NCBI GenBank assembly: GCA_963995505.1
Contig: OZ023184.1
Span: 3,658,001-3,722,000 of the forward strand
DNA: 64,000 nucleotides
Source: Hypericum androsaemum
Taxonomy: Eukaryota; Streptophyta; Magnoliopsida; Malpighiales; Hypericaceae
Direction of reading: 5' to 3'
The position numbers and the translations under genes were made by a program. A model generated the notes under the pieces. That model did not search any database. It saw only the letters and a program-made list of their open reading frames with translations, and was not told where the DNA came from. Shown in pieces: positions 1-11,890 of this stretch. Within the stretch, counting starts at the first letter, position 1. Every line of letters starts with the position of its first letter.

Positions 1-2
1 TT

Positions 3-1789
3 GGATCTTCAGCGACTAAGGTTAACACAACGTCTTTGTCAACTGTACTCTTGCATGGGGACACATCAGCAGACCCTGATGATTCTCAGAGAACTAAAGA
101 GCCACACTCGCTTCCTACTGGAACTTCACCAAAATCTGGCCAAGCCTCTGATGCGGCCCCAAGCCCAATCTCTGATCTTCTAAGCTCACTAGTTGCAAAG
201 GGTTTAATATCTGCATCCAAGTCAGACGCGCCTCTGCTTTTGTCATCCCAAAAACCTTCAATAACACAGAATCTGAAATCAAGTGTAGCCAGTCCGACTA
301 CTGTATCAGTTAACTCTGTACCTGCCGCATCTCAGAAGCCTGCATTGCCACAAAATCAGAAACCGAGTATAACTGCCCCAAATCCTTCAACAGTTAAGAA
401 TCGAAAATCAAGTATAATCAGGAGTGCTGTATCAGTTACTTCTGTTCCTGCTGCATCTCAAAAGCCTGCACCGCCTCAGAATCAGAAAAAACCCAGCAAA
501 ACTGTGCAAAAGCCTTTAGCAACACAGAATTCGAAATCTGGTGTGACCAGTCCAAGTGCTGTATCAGTTACCTCTGTACCTGCTGGTTCTCAAAAGCCTG
601 CATCACCTCAGAATCAGAAACCGAGTATAAGTGCTCAAAAGCCAGCACCAGTCACCCCTGTTCCTGCCAGTTCTATTTTTCAATCAGGCAATGTCAGTGA
701 AGTCTCTCCTGTAGAATCTGGTGTTGAAACGTCTGTTGCTTTGCCTTCGTGCAGCTCTGCGGAGGCAGAAAATTTGATAGGACTACAGTTTAAGTCTGAT
801 GTGATCCGAGAATTACATCCACCTGTTATCAGTGCATTATTTGATGAACTTCTTCATCAATGCAGCATTTGTGGCCTTCGGCTTAAGCTTAGAGAACGAC
901 TTGATAAGCATTTGGAATGGCACACATGGAGGAAGACCAATCAAGATGGAATAAATAAGGCAACTAGGAAATGGTATGTTGATACAGATAACTGGATTTC
1001 TGGAAAGGCAGGCCTGCATATGGACATCCAGTCGACTGAGTCCGCAGACGAGGCTGCAGGAAAAATGGACGAAGACAGGCCAATGGTTCTGGCAGATGAT
1101 GATCAGTGTGTGTGTGTTTTATGTGGTGAACTGTTTGAAGATTATTATGACCAAGAAAGAAACGAGTGGATGTTCAGTGGAGCAATTCACATGGCACTTC
1201 CTCAAGGAGATGCAGATCTAGGAAGCACAAATAAGAATATGAAAGGTCCTATCATCCATGCAAGTTGTTCCCCGGACATGTCTGCTGGTGACTTGGGGAT
1301 TGGCAGTAGTGTTAAAATGGTAAGAGCAGTTTCAAATGAGATTTATGTACTTCTGCAGAAATAATTTTTAATTGTTTGAAACCATTATTTGCATGTTCAA
1401 CGCACTGAACGTGTTTTCAGGTCTTTAGATGCCTTGACAGATTCTAGCGTCTGCATGCAATTTAAAGGAAAATATGGCTCTTTTTGCTCTAATTTTCCCA
1501 TGGATGCTTGGTACAGTATTGCCGAAAAACCGGGCGTTTGCTGTTTTTGTGCAACCTGTTGCGGAGTGCTTGTGTATGCTCCAGCCAAGGCATGCATATC
1601 AATCTAGATTCCTGAATCATAGCATCTTCACTTTTCCTTTTTTGCGTTTCACTTTCTTCTTTGCTTTGATATACTTGAACTGGTTCTGTATCGCTCTGTC
1701 TGTCTGTTCTTGGTACCCAGTTTCGGAGCCATCTTTGTGTGCTGTATAATTTTACACACTCGTAATTGTGGCAGGAGACGGATGTATAA
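3..1789 (+). CDS. PCFS4-like: PCF11/PCFS4-like cleavage and polyadenylation factor, 3' part (exon 3-1319, last exon 1775-1789)
   Basis: The reading frame is open from the window edge, so the 5' exons (the CID domain is expected there) lie outside. Visible order: a Ser/Pro/Gln-rich linker with about four degenerate repeats of the type SQKPA-PQNQKPSI (about 325-640), then a C2H2-like finger (CSICG...LDKHLEWH, about 862-925) followed by the family motif around RKWYVDTDNW, then a second Cys-x2-Cys motif (CVLCGELFEDYYD, about 1110-1150) with a downstream His/Cys pair. This arrangement is typical of the C-terminus of plant PCF11 homologues, nuclear subunits of cleavage factor II that link Pol II termination to 3'-end processing. 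I place a donor gtaaga at 1320 and an acceptor gcag ending at 1774. Exon 1775-1789 then adds Glu-Thr-Asp-Val-stop in phase 0. Reading straight through instead gives a stop at 1362-1364. The family call is firm; the last exon is inferred. Confidence 0.85.
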
Positions 1790-2709
1790 TTGCGGAGGTG
1801 AGCGTCGGAGGCTCCTGTGTACGAAGAGCCAAGTGTCAGGTTTACTACCAGTTTTTCTGGTGCTTCATACACTAAATTTTGCTGCTGTGCATAACGATTG
1901 TGCCGAAATCTTGTACTCGTAGTTATATCCCTCCTCCCAGCCTTAAACCTTTTGGCTTTTTTTGTTTCTAACTTTCAGTCCTATAGAAATTTTATGAAGA
2001 GCCAAGATAATTGATGTGACATGTTTGTCTTTAGATGTCTTGCTTCCTTGGAATCTTGTTAAATCCAGAAAGTTCGAATTTGATGCACCGTGGATGCTGG
2101 CAACAGAAGGACGAACACAAGTCGCCGATACCCTATCGTCTGCTGTATAACTAGTAGCACCAGTGGCACCTCTTTTCTGTTTTTCTTTTCTTCCTTCGAC
2201 TAGGATTTCTCAATCCCAGAGATCCATGGATTAGGATCCTGATGGTTTCTTGCTCTGTACCAATCAGTTTGAGAAGTGTTGAACCAATGGGTTCATTTCT
2301 TCAGTTTTCTGTTCTTTTCGAGATGTCGAGGTGAGCTGGATCTCATCGGTACCTTGAGAGCTGGATCATCAAGTGTCTGCTTTCCCTACCGATGATGATA
2401 TCTGTTATTCTCGATTTGGATTGTTCCCTGGCCTTCCAGTATATGATCATCTGTTCCAACGTAAAGTAGAACGTCTCTGGTTGCCCTTCACATTTGATAT
2501 ATATACGGATGATAAAGATGTAACCTTAGAAGCTTTTTGCTTAATGCCCCTAATGGCTCTGCCAAACGACGGAACTGATGCAAACTGTGAGCTTCTGCAG
2601 ACTGCCGGGCGATATATGTGATGTATTTTTTACGTCGACAATGTGTGTTTCTTTTACTGAAGTGCTTCGACTGCCAGTGGCAAACATTCGTTATGATAAC
2701 ATGTCGATG
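1790..2709 (+). other. 3' UTR and flank of the PCFS4-like gene
   Basis: No convincing gene. T-rich sequence of normal plant 3'-UTR character follows the proposed stop. An 82-codon frame at 2373-2621 begins at GTG, not ATG, and resembles no family I know. The end of the transcript cannot be fixed from sequence alone. Confidence 0.4.
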
Positions 2710-3391
2710 TAGGGATGGCAGAAATACTCATACCTGAGGGTCGGACCCTATCCTTATCTTACGGATCGAGTGTATATTGACTTTGACTGGGTCTAGGGTA
2801 GGGTATGAGTATGGGTCCATGTTTAGAAGTAGGGTCTAGGGTATGATATGAATTCATAGTTAGACCCCGTGGGTCGGACCATACCTTTATATTTTTACCT
2901 TATTTTAGACTCTACCCTGATTAGACCATAGTTAGATCCTAATTAGACCATATATAATATATTTTGTGGTTAACTTTAACATATTTATTATGTTATTACA
3001 CAACCAACTTAGAAGATGTCGTAAATGATGGATCACTAAAAGCCGACATTCTATATTTTTTGTTTGAATTGTTTATGTACTATTGAAATTAAATTACAAA
3101 ATTTGATATTTCATCAATTTTCTATAGAATATTGATGTGTAACGTAGCAGATGTCTTAAATTTATTTAAATTTAATATAAAAATTAATTTTTGATTAAAA
3201 ATTATCAAAATACAGAACGTTAAAGGGTCGGACCCTATAGACCCTGTAGACCCTGGGTTTTTGAGAGGGTAGGATATGAATCTAACAACAAAAAATTTGT
3301 AGGGTCGAAGGTAGGGTATGAGTCCAACTAAAAAAACTAGGGTATGTGTAGGGTCCTACCAATACCCTACCCTACCCATTGCGAAACACTA
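2710..3391. mobile_element. hAT-like MITE rich in GGGTAGGGTATG-type motifs
   Basis: The element begins tagggatggcaga. Its arms are full of mirrored motifs: ggtcggaccctat and gggtagggtatgag on the left, and accctaccctacccattgc on the right. The right terminus (cattgcgaaacacta) is a decayed inverse of the left. This layout matches non-autonomous hAT-like families whose ends read TAGGGATGGCAAT; a better-preserved relative lies at 5074-5659. I could not find a clean 8-bp TSD, so the exact ends are uncertain. No coding capacity. Confidence 0.55.
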
Positions 3392-3427
3392 TGTTATATG
3401 TGAAAATTATGACGTGTGACAACAAGT

Positions 3428-3510
3428 TGAGATGGCCGAGTTGGTCTAAGACGCCAGATTAGGGTTCTGGTCCGAAAGGGCGTGGGTTCAAAACTACCGC
3501 ATGCGCAAAT
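3428..3510 (+). pseudogene. tRNA-Leu-like fossil (possible SINE head)
   Basis: The first 60 bases read like a plant tRNA-Leu. There is an A-box region gatggccgagttggtctaag, an anticodon stem CCAGA/TCTGG, the long variable arm ggtccgaaagggc and a B-box-like gggttcaaaac. The anticodon loop TTAGGGT is degenerate, the T stem does not pair and the 3' acceptor strand is absent, so it cannot be a working tRNA. It could be a decayed nuclear tRNA gene or the head of a tRNA-derived SINE. Confidence 0.6.
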
Positions 3511-3521
3511 TCGAGCTGAAA

Positions 3522-3575
3522 GCTAACCAGCCCACGATGGAGGTGTGGGCTAACCAGCCCACGATGGAGGTGTGG
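3522..3575. repeat. 27-bp unit, two tandem copies
   Basis: The unit starting gctaaccagcccacgatgg occurs twice without change, 3522-3548 and 3549-3575. It lies directly downstream of the tRNA-Leu-like fossil. Confidence 0.9.
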
Positions 3576-5065
3576 GCCTAAGGAAACCAATAGTCAAAAG
3601 CTGGCCCATTATGTTACGTCCTGTGTTTCTACACGCACAGGCTAGTTGGGCTATTGGTGTAGGGGTAGGGGCCCTCGCCCATTATCAACGAATTCCAATT
3701 AGCTGGTTAATAATTCATATTTGAATTTGTCCATGAACAATTTGAAGATGGTTCAAATCTTTATTGAAAATTTGAATTCGAATCGTATTCAGACCTAAAT
3801 TAACTAGAGCTCAATCTCTCTCATTTCGGGTTACACGACTTAGATGTACGTTTTTGTCAAGTACAGAGATGAACATGAAACTTCATGGACCTCCGGATCT
3901 GTTACCTGCAACTATAAGGGTCCACTTGTATTTTACCCTAAATTAGATACTGATGGGATATGATCTAAAGAAAATCCAGGTCGGGCTAGTGGAGGTGGTG
4001 GTGTTGTTGGATATACATGTGGAATATAGCTGATTGGATATGTCAACGATGCATGTTATTGTTTCTCTAATCACATTAAAAGATGATCATCTTGGCAAGT
4101 GAATGAACTTTAAATCGAACCACAAATTTTAAAACAATATTATTTATCAAAAAAGAGACAGTGCTTAGTTATAGTGATCCCACGAACAGCGGCCTTGTGC
4201 AAGTATAAATAAGATAGTTTTGACTTTTTTCTTTTGATCGAAAAAGATGGACAGCATAAATAAAGTCGACCGAAAGTTCACGGGAGATGAATTTTGTCAA
4301 CTTGTTGGTGAACTTTTCTGCCCGTTCCTCGTGGAGTTAATTCTTCTTCCAAATTCTAGATAAACTACTCCTATCACAGGATCATCGTTTTTATTTAAAT
4401 AAGATTATTGAAATTGGAAATCTACAAGTTGGGTGAGTGTTGACGTGGCATATCATAAGACATCGGCCTCTGCATTTTTGTGTGTAATAGTGTGGACAGG
4501 ATTAATGCTACGGAAGCTTCTATATAAATCAGTCAATTTGGGCCTATCATTTGTCCCATTTTTTATTGTATTGCATTTGTACTTCTGCAAGTGGAGCTTT
4601 AGCCAATGGAGATGCTAACCCTATCTAAAACACAGGCTGTGACTGTCAATTGGGAGTTTTGGCAGCCAGAGCGCCATGGGCATCGACTGGGTATGTCCCA
4701 AAATAAATTTCGGATATTTTGGATTATCTTAACTAATAATTAGAAAAAGTACACTTTACTTACTTGTTGTTTGATCGATTTTACTTTCAGGAAGTGTGAT
4801 TTCAATTTGGTAATTCAGTCCCTGTGTTTTAAAATCTTTGACAGTATACGATGACGGGGATAAAAAAAACGTCCACGTGGCAGCCACGTAGGCTAATACA
4901 ACATCATTTTATTGCCACATAGGAAGGTGACTGGGTAAATTTGAATTCATATTCAATTGATATTTCGATAACCCATATCCGAATACTAAATTATCCATCC
5001 AATCTTGAAGAAAAAATGGATAGATTCGGGTTTGCTCACTACTGCACACAACTCTATAAATCGAT
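3576..5065. other. AT-rich intergenic stretch
   Basis: No gene recognised. A 61-codon frame at 4433-4618 has no recognisable features. Some subterminal-like motifs (acgtggcagccacgtagg near 4870) hint at further decayed MITEs, but I cannot pair their ends. Confidence 0.4.
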
Positions 5066-5073
5066 GCGCTAAG

Positions 5074-5659
5074 TAGGGATAGCAATGGACAGGATCCGGG
5101 TAGGATCTATAAGACCCAGATCCTTATCCTCTTTTTTGAATGGTGGACCGAGATCATTATTCTTATCCTCTTTAAAAATAAGGATTCAGGCAGGATTTGG
5201 GTCTGAAAAAATTTGGCAGGATAAGGGCGACCCGCGGGTCTGTATTTTTTTTTAAAATTGTTAATTTAAAAAAAATTAAATTATCATTTGATATTTTTCA
5301 AATAGCAATGTGATATTTTCATTCATTAAACAAATCAGTATAAGGAACCAAACAAGTAAATATAAAAAATTTGAAGTTGGGTAGGTTAAAATTGAGAATT
5401 TTGTATTATGTTTATTAATTAATATACATATATATATATTTATTTAATATTAATTTAAAAAATTCGGACAGGATCCTATAGATCCATATCCATGTCCTTA
5501 TCTTTTTAAAATATCAGGATCCGGGCAGGATCAGAGTCTAGATCCGGTCAAAATTAACGGATCTTGAACCCTTCGGATCCGGATCTGGAACCCTTCGGAT
5601 CCGGATCTGGATCTGGATCTGAGTACACCTTCAAGGTAAGGGTCTAATTGCCATCCCTA
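5074..5659. mobile_element. hAT-like MITE with diverged 8-bp TSD
   Basis: The left end tagggatagcaatggac and the right end gtctaattgccatcccta are inverted repeats (TAGGGATNGCAAT). Flanks gcgctaag (5066-5073) and acactaag (5660-5667) match at 6 of 8 positions, and the two mismatches are G-to-A changes as expected from cytosine deamination. The interior is AT-rich, with mirrored ggatccgg and ggatctgg motifs and short tandem repeats at 5552-5625. No ORF. Confidence 0.75.
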
Positions 5660-6263
5660 ACACTAAGAAAGTATGTTCTTTTGATAACCACGAACTGCAT
5701 GATACAAATAAATTGTTACAATGTAAATTTATCTATCACTTTTATTCCAAAATTTGAATTCGATGTCGATATTTTCACTTATAAATTGGCTAGATCGATG
5801 TTAAATTTGATATGTGACAATCCAATTTTAGGGGTTGAATTGGGCGTGGACCTTTTTGGTCGAGTTTGCACTATGTGAAACAGATGGTTATTTTTTAGAA
5901 AATTAGTAAAGGGATTGTTTCGAAGATATAATTTGACTCGGTTTCTACTCTAAATAATTTTAATTAAATAAGTATAATATTTTCGCAAACCAAGTTTATA
6001 CCATTATATTATTATCACTTCACATGTTTACCAGTATACCACTACTTTACGTGTATACCATTAGGACAAGGAGAGATTTTTGTTTGGTCACAATATATCC
6101 GACGGTTAAGATCTCAATACTTCCTTAATAATTGGACGTAGATCTTTGATCTGTGGCACCTCATCATATACATGACCCGTTATTATCGTGAATCAAGTAC
6201 ACCAAGCTTATTTTTTTTAAGTACACCAAGCAGCTAATGCAGGCGGTCAGGTTAGGGCAGATT

Positions 6264-7467
6264 GAGTTTTTTGTCTGAATGGTGTTACTATTCATGATAT
6301 TTTGTGAAAAAAGTGTCCTGATTTAAAATATTGTGAATGCAATGTCCACGTGGCACGGACGCCAAAAAAACCAAGATCTGGCTTTTTATGTCGGATGACC
6401 AAGATCCGACTTTTTTGGCGAATCTATCATCCAACTTAAAAAATCGGTTCTTGGCAAAATTCGACTTAAAAAGTCAGATCTTGGTAAAAAAACTTTAGTG
6501 TGCTTCTGGCTTGGTGGTGAAGACGCCCATATCTCACTCTTTGGTCATTGGTTCGATTCCTTCTACCAACATTTTTACAATCTTATTTTTACTATCAACA
6601 TAAATATAATATAAAATATATTAAATTGTAATAAATTGACAATGAATTCTTCATAGCCAATTTGGTCAAAGTTGTGGTCCTAAGGTTATAAGTTCAATAC
6701 TTGAGTTGGACTTTTTTTTGATAAAAACTTATTTTTTAATAAAATTGTTTGTTTATCCATTATAATTGGTAATTGGTCAAATAAATTTTTTTATCAACAT
6801 TTTTTTATCAATTATAATCAGTAATTGGTCAAATAAGTTTTTTAATTAAAAATTTTTTTTATCCATTATAATTGGTAATTGGTCAAATAATTTTTTTAAT
6901 CTATTATAATCGGGTTTTTTATTTAAAATTTTTTATCCATTATAATTGTTTTTTTATTAAAAAATATTATATCTATTATAACATTATAATAGATATAATA
7001 TTTTTTATAATAGATATAATATTTTTTTAATAAAAAACCAATTATAATGGATAAAAAACAATTTAATAAAAAATACCAATTATAATGGATAAAAAATAAT
7101 TTTTTAATAAAAAACATATTTGACCAATTACCAATTATAATAGATAAAAAAAATTGATAACAAATGTTTTTTGACCAATTGCCAATTATAATGGATAAAA
7201 AAAGTAAAACTCAAGTATTGAACAAGATTGCTAGTACGAATTGAACCAATGATCAAAAAGTGGAATGTGGGCACCTTCACCACCAAGCTAGAAGTGCACT
7301 ATGCTTATTTTACCAAGATCTGACTTTTTTAGTCATCTGACATAAAAGTCAGATCTTGATCCTTTTTTGGCGTCTGTGCCACGTGGACACCGCGTTCACA
7401 ATACTTTAAATTCGGACACTTTTTTCACAAAATATTATGAATAGTAATACCATAGAGACAAAAAACC
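6264..7467. mobile_element. Large palindromic MULE-like element, 9-bp TSD
   Basis: The left arm starts gagttttttgtctgaatgg and the right arm ends in its inverse at 7467. The two arms stay complementary for several hundred bases, including the block gtccacgtggcac with aagatct-containing motifs. The flanks gggcagatt (6255-6263) and cggcagatt (7468-7476) agree at 8 of 9 positions, the TSD length of Mutator-like elements. The AT-rich core (6720-7200) is a mirrored series of ttatccattataattggtaa units. No transposase. Confidence 0.8.
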
Positions 7468-8234
7468 CGGCAGATTCCACGAAAGTATGAGAAGTTAAGC
7501 AGAGTAGCTAAGCATAGGGATGAAAAGTTCGGTAAGAGTTGGTTCAAATTGTTAAATACTTCGATTTAGTTTTAGACTCATTTCCTAAAAAAAAAATATA
7601 TATTCTAAATTTTACGAATATAAAAAATACTATTTGAAAAGCTATGTAGAGTCGGACAATACCTAATTTTAAATATTAAAAAAAAGCTAAGTCAACGTCT
7701 TAAATGTACATGGCTAGTTGAAGAAAGTTGGAAGGAGAAAAAAGCAATATAATTCGTGATGTCCACTGATCCCATACAATGCAATATAAATTCTATAAAT
7801 GGCAAAGATACTGTCAGATCAAAATAAAGTCAACCCATTACTTCGATGCATCAGCTTATAAAAAGTCAATGCTTTCTTAATTGAATTCCCACGCAATTAA
7901 TGAAAGAAATAAGTTTTTTTAGAAAGCAAATTTTTACGTCTGTCAAGATTTAAATCCTCAATTTTCATTGATTCATATATGTTTGGTGTTATCTGATTTA
8001 ATGGTTTCATTTTTGTACCGAACTAGGATGCAACAATTGAATTTGAATCTTGTATATTCAAGGCAACAATATAGAGCTGCCTTTCTCTTTTTTTATGAAA
8101 CATAATATAAAGTTGGGTTTGCCCATTTCATTTCATTTAATGAAGTCACCATGTCACTTCTGGCAAGTTGCAGCCTCTAGATCCTCTTCATACCATCAAA
8201 CAGAAAGTATGTGAGCGCATCATAATATAAAAAT

Positions 8235-9618
8235 GGGAAAAGTACACAAAAGTACTCTGTGATTTCAGAGATTATCACTTGGATACCCTGTGGTTTCAAA
8301 ACCGTAAAATAGGTCCAACTTATTTCAATCTTTGTCACGGACCGGTCCCGAGCTCCGGTCCGATTTTTTTTGTGGGAATGGCATCGTTTTATGGCCAACG
8401 TGGATTGCCACATGTCTTTTTCTTGGGAAAAGTCTACATAAGTACCCTGTGGTATTTTAAATTATCACTTGGGTACCCTGTGGTTTAAAAATGATAGAAC
8501 CGGTCCAATTTATTTCAATTTTTCTCACTTAAGTCTGGCCAATCCGGTTCGCTCTTTTTTTGTTAAAATGATGACGTCGAGGCACTTATGTGGACTGACT
8601 TGTTGCTGATGTGGTATTGGGTAAATTACAAAATAATAAATACCATTCTTCTTCCTTCATCACATGCCTCTCTCTCCTCCAACCTAACCCCACGAACACA
8701 CCCACCAACAACCCTCCACTCCATTTCTCTATCTCCTTGTAGGGACGGTTCTTGGTGAGGACAAGGGTGGCGACGCTGCTCGCGAGGATGAGGACAAAGG
8801 CGGCGACGATGCTCGCGAGGATGGTGCTTGGCGACAATGCTCGCGATAGATTTTGTGACGACGTTGCTCACTATGATAGTGCTTGGTGAGGAAGGAGAAT
8901 CGGTGAACGAGAGAGACAGACGAGGCGACGTCGTCTCTGGTCTTCGAGGGAGACAAATGACTGGAGAAGAAATAAAAAAAATCTTAATTGGAATTAGAAT
9001 TGGGGAATTAGAGGGAGCCAATTTTTGGAAATTTTGGTAGGTGTGCTTTAATGAAGTGGGGTGCTTCAATGGAGTGGTTTAATGGAGTACATACATCAAG
9101 GATCTGAAGGGAGGAGAGACGGGGGAGAGAGGGAGGAGAGAGAAGATTTAGGAGAAAATAAATTAGGTACTATTTTGTAATTTATCATGCCACATCAGAA
9201 TTGAGTTATCCCGGTCACAATTGATCGGGCAGTCCACATAAGTGCCTCGATGACGTCGTTCTGAAAAAAAAAGGGCAAACCGGATTGGCCAGACTTAAGT
9301 GAGAAAAATTGAAATAATTTGGACCGGTTCTATCGTTTTTAAACCACAGGGTACTCAAGTGATAATCGGGAATACCACAGGGTACTTATGTGGACTTTTT
9401 CCTATGCCACGTCATCATCGACCCATCCAAGAAAAAGACACGTGGCAGTCCACGTTGGCCGTAAAATGACGCCATTCCCCAAAAAAAAATCGGACTGGAG
9501 CTTGGGACCGGTCCGTGACAAAGATTGAAATAAGTTGGACCTATTTTACGGTTTTGAAACTACAGGGTATCCAAGTGATAATCGCTGAAACTACAGAGTA
9601 CTTTTATGTACTTTTCCC
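8235..9618. mobile_element. Long-TIR MULE-like element (outer unit), perfect 9-bp TSD
   Basis: The termini are gggaaaagtacacaaaag on the left and the inverse of gggaaaagtacataaaag on the right. Both are flanked by the identical 9-mer tataaaaat (8226-8234 and 9619-9627), diagnostic of a Mutator-like insertion. About 190 bp of each arm is inverted-repeat sequence with motifs such as taccctgtggtttcaaaacc. A second pair of related TIRs (8425-9402) sits inside it. No transposase is visible. Confidence 0.88.
8425..9402. mobile_element. Nested MULE-like TIR pair inside the outer element
   Basis: Left gggaaaagtctacataag and right inverse ggaaaaagtccacataag pair for roughly 200 bp per arm, with shared blocks such as cggattggccagacttaagt. 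The core (8640-9170) is different: GC-richer, with imperfect repeats of gcgacgatgctcgcgaggatgg at 8770-8900 and low-complexity minus-strand frames (8626-9069), possibly captured host sequence that I cannot identify. No 9-bp TSD is seen for this inner pair (ctttttctt against tatgccacg). It may have entered the loop of the outer unit with local loss, or both may be one composite. Confidence 0.65.
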
Positions 9619-10223
9619 TATAAAAATTATGTCGTTCTAATACTACGTTAAGATATACATAATAAATATTAATTTCTTTTCGGCTTCGGCGAGAAAGATT
9701 AATTAGTTGATTTAGCCGGGTTTGGAACCCCTCGGTTAAATCTCTTGAGCATTGTTGGTGGGTTGAGTGGTTGATGGGATTGGCTCATTCTTTTGACTTT
9801 CGGTTTGTGCGGCAAATTAATTGATTGATGGTTTTTTTAATTGCTCTTTTACACTCAGCCTCAGGTGTGATTCAAAAATAGAAATAGCAGCTAGCCTAAC
9901 CCAACAAAAGTAGCTAGAATTATCCTGTCATATACTAAATTTCCTTGCAAGTAGGAAAAATGGTCCATATCCCCACCAAACATCTATACATTATTCACTA
10001 CAATTAATGTTGATTACTAAAAATTGATTTTATGCAAACCCTAATTACTGAATCCATGATCGGGAGGATCCTAATTATATGTATATCTTGTTGTCTAGAG
10101 TTTGTCTAATTAGTAAAAAATTTAGATTTATTTATAATTATATTAAGTTCAAATTTTACGAATATAAAAAATATTATTGAGAAAAGCCATAGTTAAAATG
10201 ATCTATCAAGGTTGGCAAAAAAT

Positions 10224-11567
10224 GGAAAAAGTTCACTTTAGTACCCTGTAGTATCACAGATTCTCACTTGACTACCTTGTGGTTTAAAACGCATAGAACA
10301 AGTCCAACTTATTTCAATTTTTATCAATAAGAGGTCCCGAGTAGCTGCCCGAGTTTGTCCGGCCATTTGGCTTGTCACGTCAGATTTTTATTGTCTACGT
10401 GGCTCGACATGTCAACATCTTAGTACAATGTAGCAGATGACGTGGCAAGTAGAAATTTTTTGACAGAGTCACAAATTCTTTTCATAATTTCCAAAACTCT
10501 TCGCCCCCCACCCAATGTGCAACCTCCCTCTCCTTCCTCATCCATCTATTAATCTCCATCCCGCTTAAACTTTGTCCCACATATTTATAAGCTTTTCTCC
10601 CATATTCGTCCACTTTATAATCTCAAGTACTTTATTTCTGTGTCTCATATTGACAAATAGAAGGAAAGAAGAGAACTTGATGTCTCTTATTTATTTCCCA
10701 AGGCTGAAGCTTTTCGGCTATCTTTAACGGGGAAGGGACCCATTACAATCTAGTGTAATGGGCACTTCGAGGAGGATGGAGTAGTTGACGGGTATCAGCT
10801 CTTGTTTGAGAACATGCTTGCTGAAATCCAATTTTGGTGGGTTGCTGGTTGCTTCCGCCGAAAATTCTGTCCTCGAGGTGTTTGATAATTTTCATGTGAG
10901 ACGAGTTTGGAGAGATGTGGTGGCCCAAGAAAGACTCGATCTTTTCCCCTGTTGTGAGGGTGGTAAAGACCCTAGATTGGGAATATTCGTCCAAGATTTG
11001 CTTCTCTAGAGACGTCAGCTCCTCGGGTACGGGGACTCTGTTTATGCATGTGCCATTGTTGTTCTAAATCAGTGGTGGGTTCTTGGCTGTATGCAGGAAA
11101 ATGAGATGGGTTTCTTGGAGAGTATCCATTTTATGGGTTAAAGAAGAGTTATTTTTAGTGGAAGAAATAAAGTTTTTCTGTAATTTGCCATTGATTTTTT
11201 TGTCCCCTTTTCAATTTCTTAAGCATGATGATGGGGGAGAAGGTTGAAGGCAAGGAAGGAGAGGGAGGTTGCACATTGGGTGGGGCCGATAAGTTTTGGA
11301 AATTATAAAAAGAATCTGTGACTATGTCAAAAAATTTCCACTTGCCAAGTCATCTGCTACATATATACTAAGATATTGACATGGCGAGCCACGTAGACAA
11401 TGAAAATCTGATGTGACAAGCCAAATGGCCGGGCAACCCTGGGCAGCTGCCCGGGACCTCTTATTTATAAAAATTAAAATAAGTTGGACTTTTTCTATGC
11501 GTTTTAAACTACAGAGTAGTCAAGTGAGAATCTGTGATACTACAGGGTACTAAAATGAACTTTTTCT
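10224..11567. mobile_element. Long-TIR MULE-like element with unidentified captured core
   Basis: Left ggaaaaagttcactttag and right inverse agaaaaagttcattttag are inverted repeats running about 270 bp per arm, with the same taccctgtagtatcacag type of motif as the elements at 8235 and 12311. The core (10500-11290) is non-repetitive. On the minus strand an open frame covers 10743-10994 and the same frame continues upstream past its first Met (VPVPEELTSLEKQ). I do not recognise the protein. The TSD is not clean. Confidence 0.75.
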
Positions 11568-11890
11568 AAAAATTTACACAAAGGAACGAGTCGATATACA
11601 TATTAGTACATGGTCACGATTCACGGGAAACAAACATTTCGAGAAAAAGGCGGCAAAAAATACATTCTTAACCTTTTTTCTTTAAGCTTTTTTTTAATAC
11701 AACGTGCCAAACGCATCGTAGACTTGGTTTTATTTATTTATTTATGTTAGTTTGTTGATACCGATTATAATATAACGCCACTAAAAAAAATTCCAAATGA
11801 TCGCACACGATCTGATTGAATTGATGTCACAATATTAAATAACGTTGTTATACAAATTTGGGGACTAGATTTGATGCTGGAAGTCTATTT

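Noticed and set aside
2373..2621. 82-codon frame after the PCFS4-like gene
   Set aside because: It starts at GTG, has no splice link to the gene and no recognisable motif; more likely 3' UTR or intergenic.
8425..9402. Independent TSD for the inner MULE pair
   Set aside because: The 9-bp flanks (ctttttctt and tatgccacg) do not match in any small shift I tried, so I do not claim a separate clean insertion.
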